A stretch of 64,000 bases of DNA from positions 1-64,000 of the forward strand of contig JABYQS010000086.1 of NCBI GenBank assembly GCA_022592435.1. The letters are read 5' to 3'. The translations under genes were made by a program, and so were the position numbers. The notes under the pieces are model-generated. The model was not told where the DNA came from and made no database searches. It worked only from the letters and a program-made list of their open reading frames with translations. Of this stretch, positions 1-13,883 are shown in pieces. This stretch comes from Cerioporus squamosus (lineage: Eukaryota > Basidiomycota > Agaricomycetes > Polyporales > Polyporaceae). Position 1 is the stretch's first letter; every line of letters starts with the position of its first letter.

Positions 1-512
1 ATTACCGGTAGAAGCACCACACTCGACGAATATGGCGGAGCAGATGACGGATGAAGAGAGAGCACGAAGCCACACAGATAATCACACGCTCAGACGCTAT
101 ATACAAAGCCCGTGGTAATTGTATTCAACAAACCACGTCACCTGATCGCGTCGGTCACCCGTACCTGATCGCGTTTTGATGTGACAGTCACTAGCGCGTG
201 ATTTTTTCACCCCAAGACCTGTTCTACTCCGTAGTCCAGGAACTCAGCAGACGCGGCTCACAGCTACTCGGACTCAGGCCTGACGGGTCCGAGTCCGGGA
301 GTTGGACCTTGTCCCCTTCCGCACTCTTACTTCCACCCTCGTGTATTGCAGCAGTATATCTCTATCTGTCTGGAAGCTTGGTGTACGACAGGAAACGCCT
401 CAACCAGTCTCCACTTCGCCTAGAGGGTCACTGCAAGCAAAGAAGATACGTGCGACCACTGCAACGCCAGTATTTCTCAAATAGCTTCGTTGTGACGCGT
501 GCGCAACACCCC
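1..512. other. Left flank, upstream of the Rad4 gene
   Basis: No gene recognised. The Rad4 reading frame is open upstream to about position 198, but the translated leader shows no conserved features and looks like 5' untranslated sequence. The stretch presumably holds the Rad4 promoter; no clear TATA box is visible close to the start codon. Confidence 0.4.
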
Positions 513-3500
513 ATGAACACAGAAAACAGCTCAGCATTTGGCGAGGAGAGCGAGGATGACTTTGACTGGGAAGAGGTGGAAGTTGCGCAACCGCCAACGC
601 CCGCCGATGCATCCGGAGGAACCCAGTCGGCGGTAGTCGCAAGCTTGAAAGATTACTACGGAGATGTACATGACAGGGAAGAGGGACCCTCCCGGAAGCC
701 ACACTTGGAGATCACCATCAAGACGAAGGGCAAACCAAAGGGCGATCCGAAGTGCGTGTCTCGTTGTTGCAGAGAGTATGTGGTCTGACTTGTGTTCAGG
801 AAGAACGAGAGGGCTCTCCAGCTCGCTGCAGAGCGGGCCATCCGCGTTGACTGCCATAAGATCCATACTATTGCGCTCCTAGTGAACGCCAAGATCCGTA
901 ACAAGTGGTTGAACGATCCACTCCTCCATGTACGTCGGCCGTTCAACGTGTCTTCCCTGTGTAATACCGACACATCCGCAACCCAGGCTCGTCTGATGTC
1001 CCTCACCCCTCTCCCGCTCCAAAACGCCTTCGCCATGATCAGCAAGTCGCGTGTGCCCGAACCTGCAAAGCGCGGCCGGCTCTTCGAGTCCGCCATCACT
1101 CGTCTAGCAGACTGGTGGTCGTCCACATTTGAGATAGTCCCTGACGGCCACATCCGTTCGCGCACCTTTGCCGAAGTGAACAACACCCTGCCTCCTCCGA
1201 AACCCGCTCCTCGCTCGGATCCGAAGGGCAAGGGCAAGGCACGCGCGGTTGAGGAGGATGGCGAGGACCTTGAAGAACGGTACGGGATTGAGGGAGAGCG
1301 AATACGCAGCGAGAAGAGCTTGATGAAGCACGCGCTCATGCGGAAAGGCTCGCGCGACACAAGTGCGCAGCTGTTCACAGCTCTCTGTCGCGCGCTGGGC
1401 ATACCCGCGAGACTTGTTGTCAGTCTGCAGAGCGTTCCGTGGCAGGCGAGCGTAGGTAAACCCAAGCCGGAAGGGAAGAAGAAGCCAACGACAGGGCCCA
1501 GTGCTAACGCGAAAGGGACAGGGAAACTCAAGCTTGAGGAGGACGACGATGACATGGAGGATGTGTCAATACCAGACTCTCCTGCGGTGAGCAGTCCCAG
1601 AGGGCGGACACTGTACCCCGGTAATGGCCAGCGCCTTGACGGTATAAGTCCAGCGCCATCGGACAGTAGCAAGGGGAAGCAGAAAGCACCACCAGTTATC
1701 AGGTTGCGGAAGAGCAAAGGCGGTCAGAAACTCGGCTCAGCAACGACGTCGGAGGCAGAGCGTCCACGACCACGTAAGTCTTTCCAAAGGCATATGTTAG
1801 CGTTCGCATGATTGATCTAATTTCTGTGCTGGCAGGAGAGCGCACGCCCGATCCCACAGACACTGCTCCCGTGTTCTGGACGGAAGTGTTCTCGCGTGCT
1901 GACGCGAAGTGGTTACCGGTCGATCCTGTCAGAGTCATTGTGAACAGGCGTAAGGCCTTCGACCCGACTCCCAACCCGAACGCTGCGAAGCCGGACAGGC
2001 GTCGTCCCGTACGGGTCGAGAACCGGATGGTCTACGTGCTCGCATTCGAGGAGGACTGCTACGCGCGAGACGTCACGCCACGATACGCTCGCGAGTATGG
2101 CGCGAAGGTTTCCAAGGTGCAGCAAGGCGGGAAGGGCCGGCGGGAATGGTGGGAACGGATATGCAAGATGGTGCAGCGTCCGTACCGTCTGGTATGTCCG
2201 GTCTCCGTGTCTCTGGTACTCCATCGTTGACCAGTGGGGCTTGCAGCAACGGGATGACTTGGAAGACGAGGAGCTCCAAGCAAACCAGATGACAGAAGCC
2301 ATGCCAACCTCCATGGCAGGCTTCAAAGATCATCCACTCTACGTCCTCGCGCGTCACCTAAAGCGCGAAGAGGTCGTTGACCCGCCGGTCGAGCTAGGCA
2401 AGTTCCGGGGAGAGCCCGTCTACTCGCGGGCGAACGTCCTCCAGCTCAAGACGGCGGAGAACTGGATACGCCAGGGTCGCAGAGTTGTCGTGGGCGCACA
2501 GCCGCTGAAATGGGTCAAGCAACGTGCTGTGACCGTGAACAGGAAGCGAGCAATCGAGCTCGCGCTTGCGGACCAGCGTGAGCGGACTGCTTCCGCGTCC
2601 GGATCTGCTCACGTCTCAGGTACTGCTTCTGTGAACGGAAGAGGCGCAGATGACGAGGAATATCTTGTCGATGCGGGGCTAGACGGGAGTGATGGGCTTG
2701 CGGTCGCTGGAGAAGGGTTCGCGGCCGAGAATGGAGTCATGCAAGGGCTCTACGCGGAGCACCAGACGGAGCTCTACAAGGCCCCGCCGGTCGTCGATGT
2801 GAGTTGATCGTGCTCGTTTCATATCCCTCGAAACGTTCATATGGACATACGTCACAGGGCAAAGTGCCAAAGAACGACTTTGGCAATATCGACCTATATG
2901 TCCCGTCAATGCTGCCGGCCGGTGCCGCATACGTCCCATGTGCGTGCTTCGTAGACTCTGTGCCTTTCGGCGTACTGCTGACCTTGACACTTCCTTGGAC
3001 TTCTCCTCCCTTTAGACAAAGGAACCGCAAAGATTGCACGTCAGCTGGGGTTTGATTACGCAGAAGCTGTGGTATGTACCCATCTCTTCGCCGCAATGAT
3101 CTGCACCGGAGGCGTGTTCTAGCCCGATGCTGGTCTATCGCGATTGCCACTTGCATGGAGCTCATCTCACGTTTCATCTGCAGACGGGCTTTGAGTTCAA
3201 GAAGCGGCGTGCCTTCCCAGTGATCACAGGCATAGTCGTCGCGGCAGAGAACGAGTCTGCTTTGCTCGAGGTGCGTCTACCTCATGTCGGTCGTGATTCG
3301 ACTTCTCGTACTCATGTACGGTTAAAGGCATATTGGGAGGCCGAACAGGTAGCTGATGCGAAGCGTCGCGCGAAGCGGCAGGAACAGGTGATCAAGAGGT
3401 GGACGAAGCTCGTGCAGGGCCTTCGCATTCGCCAGCGGTTGGTTGAACAATACGCCGACCGCGCACCCGCAGAAGATGCCCAAGCGCAGTCGGATGCACC

Positions 3501-4436
3501 AGCGGAGAAGCGAGTTGCGGAAGAGGTTCGTGTCTTCTGTGTCCTGTATACTCTCTTCTTCCTCCTTCACTCCTGTCGCCGCCGGAATCCTCCAGTGTCC
3601 CTTCGTACCGCGTGCAGGATACAGGTTCTGGGCTGGAACGTGGTGCTGACATTGTATGTAACACAGGAGTCAGAGAAACCTGCGGCGGGCGGGTTCCTCA
3701 CGGGGGTAGACGATGTTGTCCAGCCTTACGCCCTTCCCCGTAATCTGCGCGAGATTGTCGAGCATGCGGCGACCAGTCATTCTGCTCTTGGAGAGCTCAA
3801 GAAGGCGAACGCGTCGTCGTTGGAAGAGGAGGCCGAGAGTATGGACACAGACGAGCAGGTTGCCAAAGCACGGTTCAGCGACCAGCTCGAGGTGATCGAG
3901 GACAGTGCGGACGAGGACGAGATGATGGAAGATGTGCCCGTCGCTCCCCGACTCAATGGCGCACCGAAGACAATGCAGGAACTGGCGGAAGAAGCCGCAC
4001 GGCGTGAACTGCGCAATCACGAGTCGGCGGAAGAGCGCACCATCGCGGCAGCACCGTTGCCCGCGGAGGAGAAACCTGCGATTGCAAGCGCCAGCGGGCG
4101 AAGCACGAGATCGAGCGGCGCGAACACTGACGGCCAGACGGGCACTTCGACCCTCGGACGAGAGCGAAGGCGGGGGCGAAGGGCGGGGCTGCTGCGGGCA
4201 AGTCGACGCCCCGCCAGACACGGAAGCGGACAAGGGCGCAGGCAGAAGCTTCGGACTCTGACGTCGAGGGTGCATCCAGCCAGCCGTCTCCCGCAAAGAG
4301 ACGGGCACGTCGAGCTCCGTCTGCATCTGCACCTGCACCTACGCGTGTCTTGCGCACGCGCAAGCCGAAGGACGCAAGTAAGGTCCAGGAGGAGGAAGAG
4401 ATGGAGGAAGCGTACCGGAGAGCTGTGGCAGAGTAG
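513..4436 (+). CDS. RAD4: Rad4/XPC-family DNA damage recognition protein
   Basis: Homologue of yeast Rad4 and human XPC, the nuclear factor that recognises helix-distorting lesions and starts global nucleotide excision repair. Exons read as 513-751, 800-1773, 1836-2191, 2247-2798, 2858-2939, 3016-3071, 3184-3270, 3328-3525 and 3667-4436, about 1100 residues. The start is the ATG before an acidic leader (EESEDDFDWEEVEV). A transglutaminase-like domain covers roughly residues 90-520 (ALCRALGIPARLVVSLQSVP; later PVFWTEVFSRADAKWLPVDP). BHD1 follows (FKDHPLYVLARHLKREE), then BHD2 (MQGLYAEHQTELYKAPPVV), then BHD3 (VPSMLPAGAAYVPYKGTAKI; FEFKKRRAFPVITGIVVAAE). The tail is lysine/arginine- and acid-rich. 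The last exon changes frame near 4000-4170: the good C-terminal tail ending at the TAG at 4434-4436 is in another frame from the upstream part. An intron at 4004-4164 would repair this, otherwise there is an indel. It converges on TRM61 with only 79 bp between the stop codons. Confidence 0.93.
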
Positions 4437-4515
4437 CATCACACCACTATCCTTATACCGCATTCATTATGATACACGTCCGACACCAGGACGACCATCT
4501 ATCTAGTCATGTACC

Positions 4516-7461
<2,946 letters not shown>

Positions 7462-8220
7462 TGAACACGGGGAGTAGAGGACAAGGACGTTGACGACGAG
7501 GACAAGGACACGGTGGACGGAGTCAAGGGTGGCTGTATGCGCCTGAGAGCGTCCGGGACGCAGACAAGGACGGCGAAGGCAGAGATCTTGCCGAAAGAGG
7601 ATCTCGCATGAAATAGGCCTGTGGGAAGATTCAAAACATAGCGGGATCTGGTCGAGGCGCCGGACCCAGGGCCGTGGTTCTGGGGCTGCGCTGAGGACAT
7701 CGCTGCTCCGAGGCTGTCTGCTGGCTCGCTTGCTCAGACTCAGGATGCCGTCCTCCTCCTCCTCCTGCCACCACCCGTCGTCCGTGCACGCCAGTCGTCC
7801 GCCTGCTCCTGCACCCTGCTTGCGCTCTTCGTTCCGTGCTTTCTTGCGTCCGCAGACGGCCGAGAATCAGTGAAAGGGCACCCCGCGTGTGCGCACAGGT
7901 CAGATCGGGCCACTCGTGTTTCTTTGGGAGTGTGATTGCCCTGCAGCGCTGTTCGTCCCGCGGGTACGATCTCTTTCTTCTCACCTGCCCCCGTCCACCG
8001 CGCTGCGAACAGCTTCGTCGTTCCCCTTCTCCTGCTTCCGGGCGCCCGCTCAGACGCGGAGAATGCATGCAGACACCTAGCGTGTCCCACCAACTCGTAC
8101 CGGACGCCTGTCGCTTCTAGAAATACACCACCTATCGCCACTATCGTCCTAGTGGCCCAGCTTCCTGCCCTCTCATCTTCGCCCTCTTCTGACATCCCCC
8201 TCTCACCCTCGACGCCCTCC
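7462..8220. promoter_or_regulatory. Divergent promoter region TRM61 / PAS protein
   Basis: A 759-bp stretch between two start codons that point away from each other. Short open frames cross it on both strands but show no domain or conserved motif. The last 300 bp before the PAS gene are pyrimidine-rich on the plus strand, as is common in fungal 5' leaders. No TATA box was assigned. A shared regulatory function is inference from the layout. Confidence 0.4.
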
Positions 8221-9721
8221 ATGGACTCTTCTCCGGCTTGTGTCTCCTTCAGTACGCACGCTCGTTCCCGTCTTCTTCCAACTTCCCCGTCTGACATTCA
8301 TACCTTCCGTCTTTCAGTTGGCATCGTTGATTTTACAGAAGACGTGAGCGCGCTTGTCATGACGCCCGTCTCCTTGTCCCTCTGATCCCCAGACCGCCCG
8401 TCCCTGCGCCACAGGCAAACTGGGTCTATTGCTCAGAGTCTGTCTACGACCTGCTAGGTACGCCACCGAACCTAGACTTGTTGTGTACGAGTGCTCACCT
8501 ACCCAAATCAGGCTATGAGCCTCATGAGTTGATCGGGACATCCTCCCTTCTCCTTGTCCATCCGGACGAGTTCTCCGAGGTCAAAGAACTACACTTCACC
8601 ACAATATCCTCGGACCAGGCGGCCGTGCTTGCGTACCTACGCATGAAGCATAAAGACCCGTACAGGGGGTACATCCTCTGCGGCATTGTAGGTTTGACCT
8701 TATCTCACCTGACGCCCATCTTTGACCCCATACATCTGTCGGCAGTCACGAACTGTGTGTCAGAATGTTCTCGTTGGAAGCGTGTCCTTCGCCGCTCCGG
8801 GGCCAAAGGCGATGCATAACGCGTCAACCGCGCAGGAGGTCAAAATCATAACCCCCACGGCTAAAGATCTCGAGTTCAGAGTACGTGATCTGATGTCTTC
8901 CGTGGCGTTGTGTCTAACCACACTATTTACCGTACGATAGCGATGGAATGATCCAAACCCGATGCCGTCATCCACCGCTACTTCGTCGCGTTCAGTTAGT
9001 CCCGACTACGGTGGAAGACGCGACACACGCGCCAAAGTTATCACCTTCGACCCACTCCCCGAACAATCGATACGGACCGCGCTTATCCTCGACCGCTTCA
9101 GTGTCAATTGCGGGATCTTGTACTGCTCAAACGATAGTTTGCTCTCCACAACGACATGCATGGGCCGTAGTTTCTTTGACTTCGTCTCGCGCAAGGACGA
9201 AGATCTTGTCCGCAGTTGGATCGACGTGATCAAGTCGTGGGGTGTAAATGAACGCGGCCAACCAAGCGACGGCGGATTCGGCTTCGGCAAGTTCAACCTA
9301 CTCGTGCGTGGGCGCGACTCAAGGTATGTTTTTCATCTCTGTTCTCCACGTTCGCTTCGCCCATGCGGTTGTCCTCTCTGTACCCGACATTGCACTGACG
9401 CTTTCCTACCCCAACAGCATCCGGCAACCAGACCCCGTGCCCTCGCGCCACCGAAGTGGGGCACATGGCGGCGGACACACGCACTCGACGGACTCGCACC
9501 AGCAGTCCCGTACGCGAGATGCGCGGCCTCCATACCACCACTCATCATCCGGAGGGCCTGGGGCAGGCCACCGAGATCGCGAGCGCGACCGTGACCGCTA
9601 CCGAGACCGGGACTCTCGCGCTGGCGGACGGACGCGGGCGGACGAGGAGCGCGTCGTCGATGCGATATTTTCGGCCCATTCGGACGGGCTGATGGTTATC
9701 CTCCGTCCGTCATCGACGTAA
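8221..9721 (+). CDS. Small two-PAS-domain protein
   Basis: Exons 8221-8251, 8318-8343, 8415-8457, 8512-8687, 8746-8880, 8941-9323 and 9418-9721 give 365 residues with consistent phase. The N-terminus is a PAS fold (IGIVDFTED, ANWVYCSESVYDLLGYEPHE, LLLVHPDEFSEV). The first PAS domain ends with NVLVGSVSFA. A second PAS-like segment lies around residues 160-260 (LDRFSVNCGILYCSNDSLLS, MGRSFFDFVSRKDEDLV). A basic stretch rich in Arg-Asp pairs follows, and the protein ends VVDAIFSAHSDGLMVILRPS. PAS domains sense small ligands, redox or light, or dimerise. The flavin-binding Cys motif of LOV domains is not visible, and there is no kinase, GATA finger or other output domain. It could therefore be a partner or antagonist of larger PAS regulators such as White Collar proteins, but that is inference. 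Upstream it shares a promoter region with TRM61. Confidence 0.8.
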
Positions 9722-12700
9722 TCGCCTCCAGCTCGGCACTTGTTCGTCTCGCCAGCCGTGGAGACCATGCGGATGTATGCGCGCCCAGTGCTGGTACGGG
9801 TGTCGTTCTGCCTCCCGTGGACTGCGTGCGCCAGCGGTGGATGTCTGTGACTCACGGCGTGCGTCAGATGCATGCCAAGTCCTTGATCACTATGCAACCG
9901 TTTTGACTCGCATCGTCGGCGACATGTGCGTGTAATGGATAATGGATCCTCCTTCTGGGTCTCAGTTACCGGTATAGTGCAGTCCTCGATCTCTTGTTCT
10001 GTGTCTGTTTGCTCTGTTACTGCTTGCGAATGCTCTTGTTTATGCTTATAGAAAACACGCCATTGCTTCTGCACACGCACAAGCTTCGGTACACACGCTC
10101 CCCGATTGCTTGCTTGCATCGTCCCCCTCTTGCGACGTGTATCCTATATCCCCTTCCCTTTGTCCTATACCCCGCTGCTCTCTATCGTCGGCTCCCGTTA
10201 CTATCCTGAATGTTCACTTGGTCTCGTTGACGACGCAGAATGCCAGAGAAGCCACTGCCCCGACAACCGGGACAGCGCTTGCCCACCGAACCATGTTACT
10301 TTTCGCGACGTTCGACGCGGTAACCGGAGCCAGTTGAGTCCGTGCGTTGAGTCCCCGGCCTCTTCTTCTGAGTTCGTATGTCGACGACACATGTGCACTC
10401 GTCTTCCGAGATTACTAATTCCAACAAGCACGACGGAAGTGTGGGCCCTTGGGGATGGATGCTTCCGCGCTCGAACCTTGCTTGCGGGGCACCACAGTGC
10501 ATGAGATTCAAGATGCCTGACTGGCCGTTCATTATTCAATCCTTGACAGATTCTGTGCACGTACGTCAGATCTCGCACTTTCTCCTCGCTTGCTATCGTG
10601 CTGCTATTGACGCATTCTTCCAGACTGTTCACCAGGTGGCCAGGTGGCCCCAGTTCTCGCGAGTTCGAGGCTCACATGCCTGCGCAGGGTCGGCGCAGAA
10701 TGGGAACTCCCCAGGCGAAGGTTTGAATACCTCGGGGCGGATCTCCACCAGCGATACTATGCGGGGAGATGCAGGTGCTCCTTCTCAAGTTCCTTTCATT
10801 GTCAGATAGCCGTTAATGACTTCATGATGCAGAGCCCAAGAACCCAAGAACCGCATAGAAGTAAGCCTAGTGCAATATAGAGGGCGTGCTGCCCGACGAC
10901 CCCGCGGCAGGCCTTCGTACGCGTGGTCGTTCCCGAGTCTGAACCGCAGAAGGCCTGCCGTGGGGATGACGAGCTCGAACGTGCTGCTGCATGTGCGTAC
11001 CGCGGATCGGTTGGTTCTCCGTGCGCGGTGCGCGCGAGGCGTTCGGATAGACTCAAGCTTCAGCCGGGGCGTGGACGAGCCGTAAACTCCCCAAACCCGC
11101 GGGTGACATGAATTGCCGAGAAGGTGCGTACCTGCGTGCGGGGTATTACCGCTCTGGTCGACTGCTTCCTTGCCCTGAAGGTCTTATCCACTCTCCAGGC
11201 ACATATGGGGGTGCCGACGCCTGATTTCACGGATAAGCATATCTGTAGAAGGCTGGCCACGGAGTATCCTGGGTGCCAACAGAGGTCCCGGACCGCTGCT
11301 AGTCAGCCAAGCAAGGCATTCCAGAAGGCAAGGCGATCTGAAGGTCTATCCAGCAGAGCCTGCTTAACTTTGAGGATGTCGTCTGTGAGCAGATGAGCGG
11401 CGACGATCTCCTTTTCACCAGAGGTCTCATCCGCGCGCCCGCATCCTATGGCAGCGCCATCTGAGACCTTGGCGTCCAGGCCGGCATTCAACATTCAGAC
11501 CCATCAGAAGCCGAAGACCGCCATGACCGTCGCCACTGCCGTTTGGCTCTGCCTCCGTGAGGTCATGGGGCGTCCAGCCCCCGTGCGGAGGTAGTACTGT
11601 ATCGGCGTATTTTTGTCCTTCCCCGCCCTGTCGCCCCATCCCGAGGGGACGTGTGAGAGCGGAGGGTGAGAGAAGGACGTACAGGGCGCCGTGACGGCAT
11701 GGCTCGACTCTACCTCGTCATGTGTTGGGCGAGGAGGTGATTGGTGATAGCAGCGCAAAATACGCTTCGGCGGTAGCCACATCATCAGCCATGGTGCGAT
11801 GGTGCATATACTGTACGTCACGGTGGTCCTCGCCAGTGGAGAGGGAGGTGAGTGGCCTTCTCATAAACTGCAGGATGCAGGGGCCAGATGCACGGGGTCC
11901 TGACTGACCGTGCGTGGACCCACAGCGGACACACTGGGTTCATCAGAGATCCTATCCGTACGCGGCTCGGCGGAAATGACAGAAGTTTCGCAATACGGGG
12001 ATAAGCACTGCACCCACCCTCCCACTCGAGATCCCGGCGACATTGTGAATCTCAGCGACAGTCTTGCTCCTGCCTGCCGCGGAAGGTCATCACCGACTGA
12101 CGGGCTTTGTTCTCGACACTCCGCTTTGCCTACTTGTGGACATGATCACGCATCCGTTAGAGGCCGCGCTGACCAAGCGACCGCGTAAGAGACTACTAAG
12201 TGGCTTCGGGCGCGAATCGTTTCAGCTGGTCTGGAGGGAGGTCAGAGTTGGACGTTGGGCCTTGACGTCAAGGTGGTGTTGTTCTGATCGGGACGCTAGT
12301 AGTCGACTGGTAAGACGGATGCTCTATCGGTGCAAAACCTCTGGAATGCAAGACGAACCGGGACCGAGTCGGCTGAGATGAGCGTCCTCGTAGTAAGTAT
12401 TGCAGCTACCTACCCAGCGACGAGCAATTCAGTAGTTCATGACGATGGATAGGGAACCTGCCACGGTTGTTACAAACGGCTACACTGAGACCGATTCTCT
12501 GACGACCGCGGTGACCGGTCTCCGGTGAGTGGTGCTCACCATTCAACGGCTCTGCGGCGTAACATGGACCTACTTTGTGTTGCGGTCAAAGACGGAGTGG
12601 ATGGGAAGAGATGGGAAGCATGAATTACTATTGTGCACCGCTCACAATACAATTGCAGATGGTTTAGTACAGTATAGGTTGCCACTAGGGCATATGCGCA

Positions 12701-12741
12701 AGAACCAACTTGTACAACGTCCAGCGTCCATACTGAACCGT
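9722..12741. other. Gene-poor region between the PAS and HAD genes
   Basis: About 3 kb with only short, overlapping open frames. None shows a recognisable domain, a convincing chain of spliced exons or a biased codon pattern. The first few hundred bases must include the 3' ends of the PAS mRNA and, at the right edge, of the HAD mRNA. One fragment on the minus strand near 11715-11795 recalls an exonuclease motif but has no partner motifs. Most of the region looks like decayed or non-coding DNA. Confidence 0.45.
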
Positions 12742-13883
12742 CTACTGCGTCGCCTCGATGACGAACTGGAGTCGATCTCCCTCAGGGATGATCCGAACCT
12801 GCTCCATCGTGTCGACGATGAAGTGTGCGCCGCAGTTCTCGATCTTCGAACGCTCGTGGCTCGTGCAGACAGCGATGACAATCGCACCGGAAGCGACACC
12901 CGCCTTGATACCAGAAGGCGAGTCCTCAAAGACGACGCAACGCTTCGCGTCGAAGCCGAGCTCCGAGGCAGCGAGTAGGAACGGGTCGGGTGCGGGCTTT
13001 CCGGCCTTGAGACGCTTGTCGCAAGCGGTAATCGTCACCTTAGGAGGAGTGATACCGACGCGGTTCATGCAACCGTAAGCTGCGAGAGCACTGCGTAAGC
13101 GGGATATGCATAAGCGAAGGTAGGAACGGCTCACCATAGGTCTTGGCACCAGACGTCGCGACAGCGTAGCGGCCCTCGGGAATGGAGTCCATGAGCTTCT
13201 TCACGCCGGGGAGGATGCGGACAGAGCGATCGACGGCAGCGGCCTCGGTCTGCCACGCCTCGAACATATGGCTCTTGACGAGCTCGTCCCTCCAGTCCTC
13301 ACCGACCTCGATTTCTTCCATGAAGACGTCCTCGCAGCAGGCGCCTTCGGAGCTGAGAAGCGCGAGCCTGTTGCTGACACGGCGAACGAACGACGAAGGG
13401 CGCCTGACAGCGCCATCATTGGAGCCTCCGGAGGAAGAGCAGCGGGACGAGCTCGGGCAAGCCGAGCTGCCGGCGGAGAGGGCAGGAGTGATCGCGCCAG
13501 AGGAGATGGGCGAGAGCTCGCGGGATCCCGGACCATGCTGATGGTAGGCGTCGGCGAAGAAGAGGATGGACTCCTCGAACGCTTGGACTTCGGTCTCCAT
13601 CTCGTGGGCCTTGATGTGAGGCTTGAACTGCGAGAGGTTGTCGACGGCGCGCTTGCCGTGAGTGGCAGCGATCACGAAGGCCGGGTCCTGCCCGATGTCC
13701 TCGGCGACCTTGCCCCATGCAGCCTCGACGGCCGAGATGGAGTCGGTGAGCGTGCCGTCCTGAGTTTCAAGTCCGTCAGTCAGCTCATGTCTGCCAGAGA
13801 TGTGTGATTCTTACCATGTCAAAGAGGACAGCGTCTGCACTGAACGTCGCCTGGACGCTCTGGACGTGGTTGGTGCTCGTCAT
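12742..13883 (-). CDS. HAD-superfamily sugar/polyol-phosphate phosphatase
   Basis: Haloacid dehalogenase-like phosphatase of the group containing yeast glycerol-3-phosphate and 2-deoxyglucose-6-phosphate phosphatases; the exact substrate cannot be told. Exons 13883-13815, 13759-13135 and 13079-12742 give 343 residues. Motif I is DMDGT with the nucleophile Asp22 and acid/base Asp24; motif II is the Thr/Ser in YAVATSGAKTY (about 222-231); motif III Lys is in LKAGKPAPDPF; motif IV is VVFEDSPSGIKAG (about 277). All catalytic positions are present. The usual family length is about 240. The excess is a Ser/Pro/Arg-rich, probably disordered insertion of roughly 60 residues around positions 85-150, within the cap domain. 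A TATATG/CATATAA element lies about 90 bp upstream of the ATG. The gene is divergent from the Ser-rich orphan. Confidence 0.9.

Noticed and set aside
656..1717. Minus-strand open frame of 353 codons over the Rad4 gene
   Set aside because: It is the antisense of Rad4 exons 1-2, is low-complexity Ser/Pro/Arg-rich and has no domain; the plus strand carries conserved motifs.
11715..11795. Minus-strand ADDVATAEAYFALL preceded by His, resembling the last motif of DEDDh exonucleases
   Set aside because: Searching the sequence upstream on the same strand by eye gave no DxE or HNAxFD motif and no exon chain, so the match is probably chance or a very old relic.
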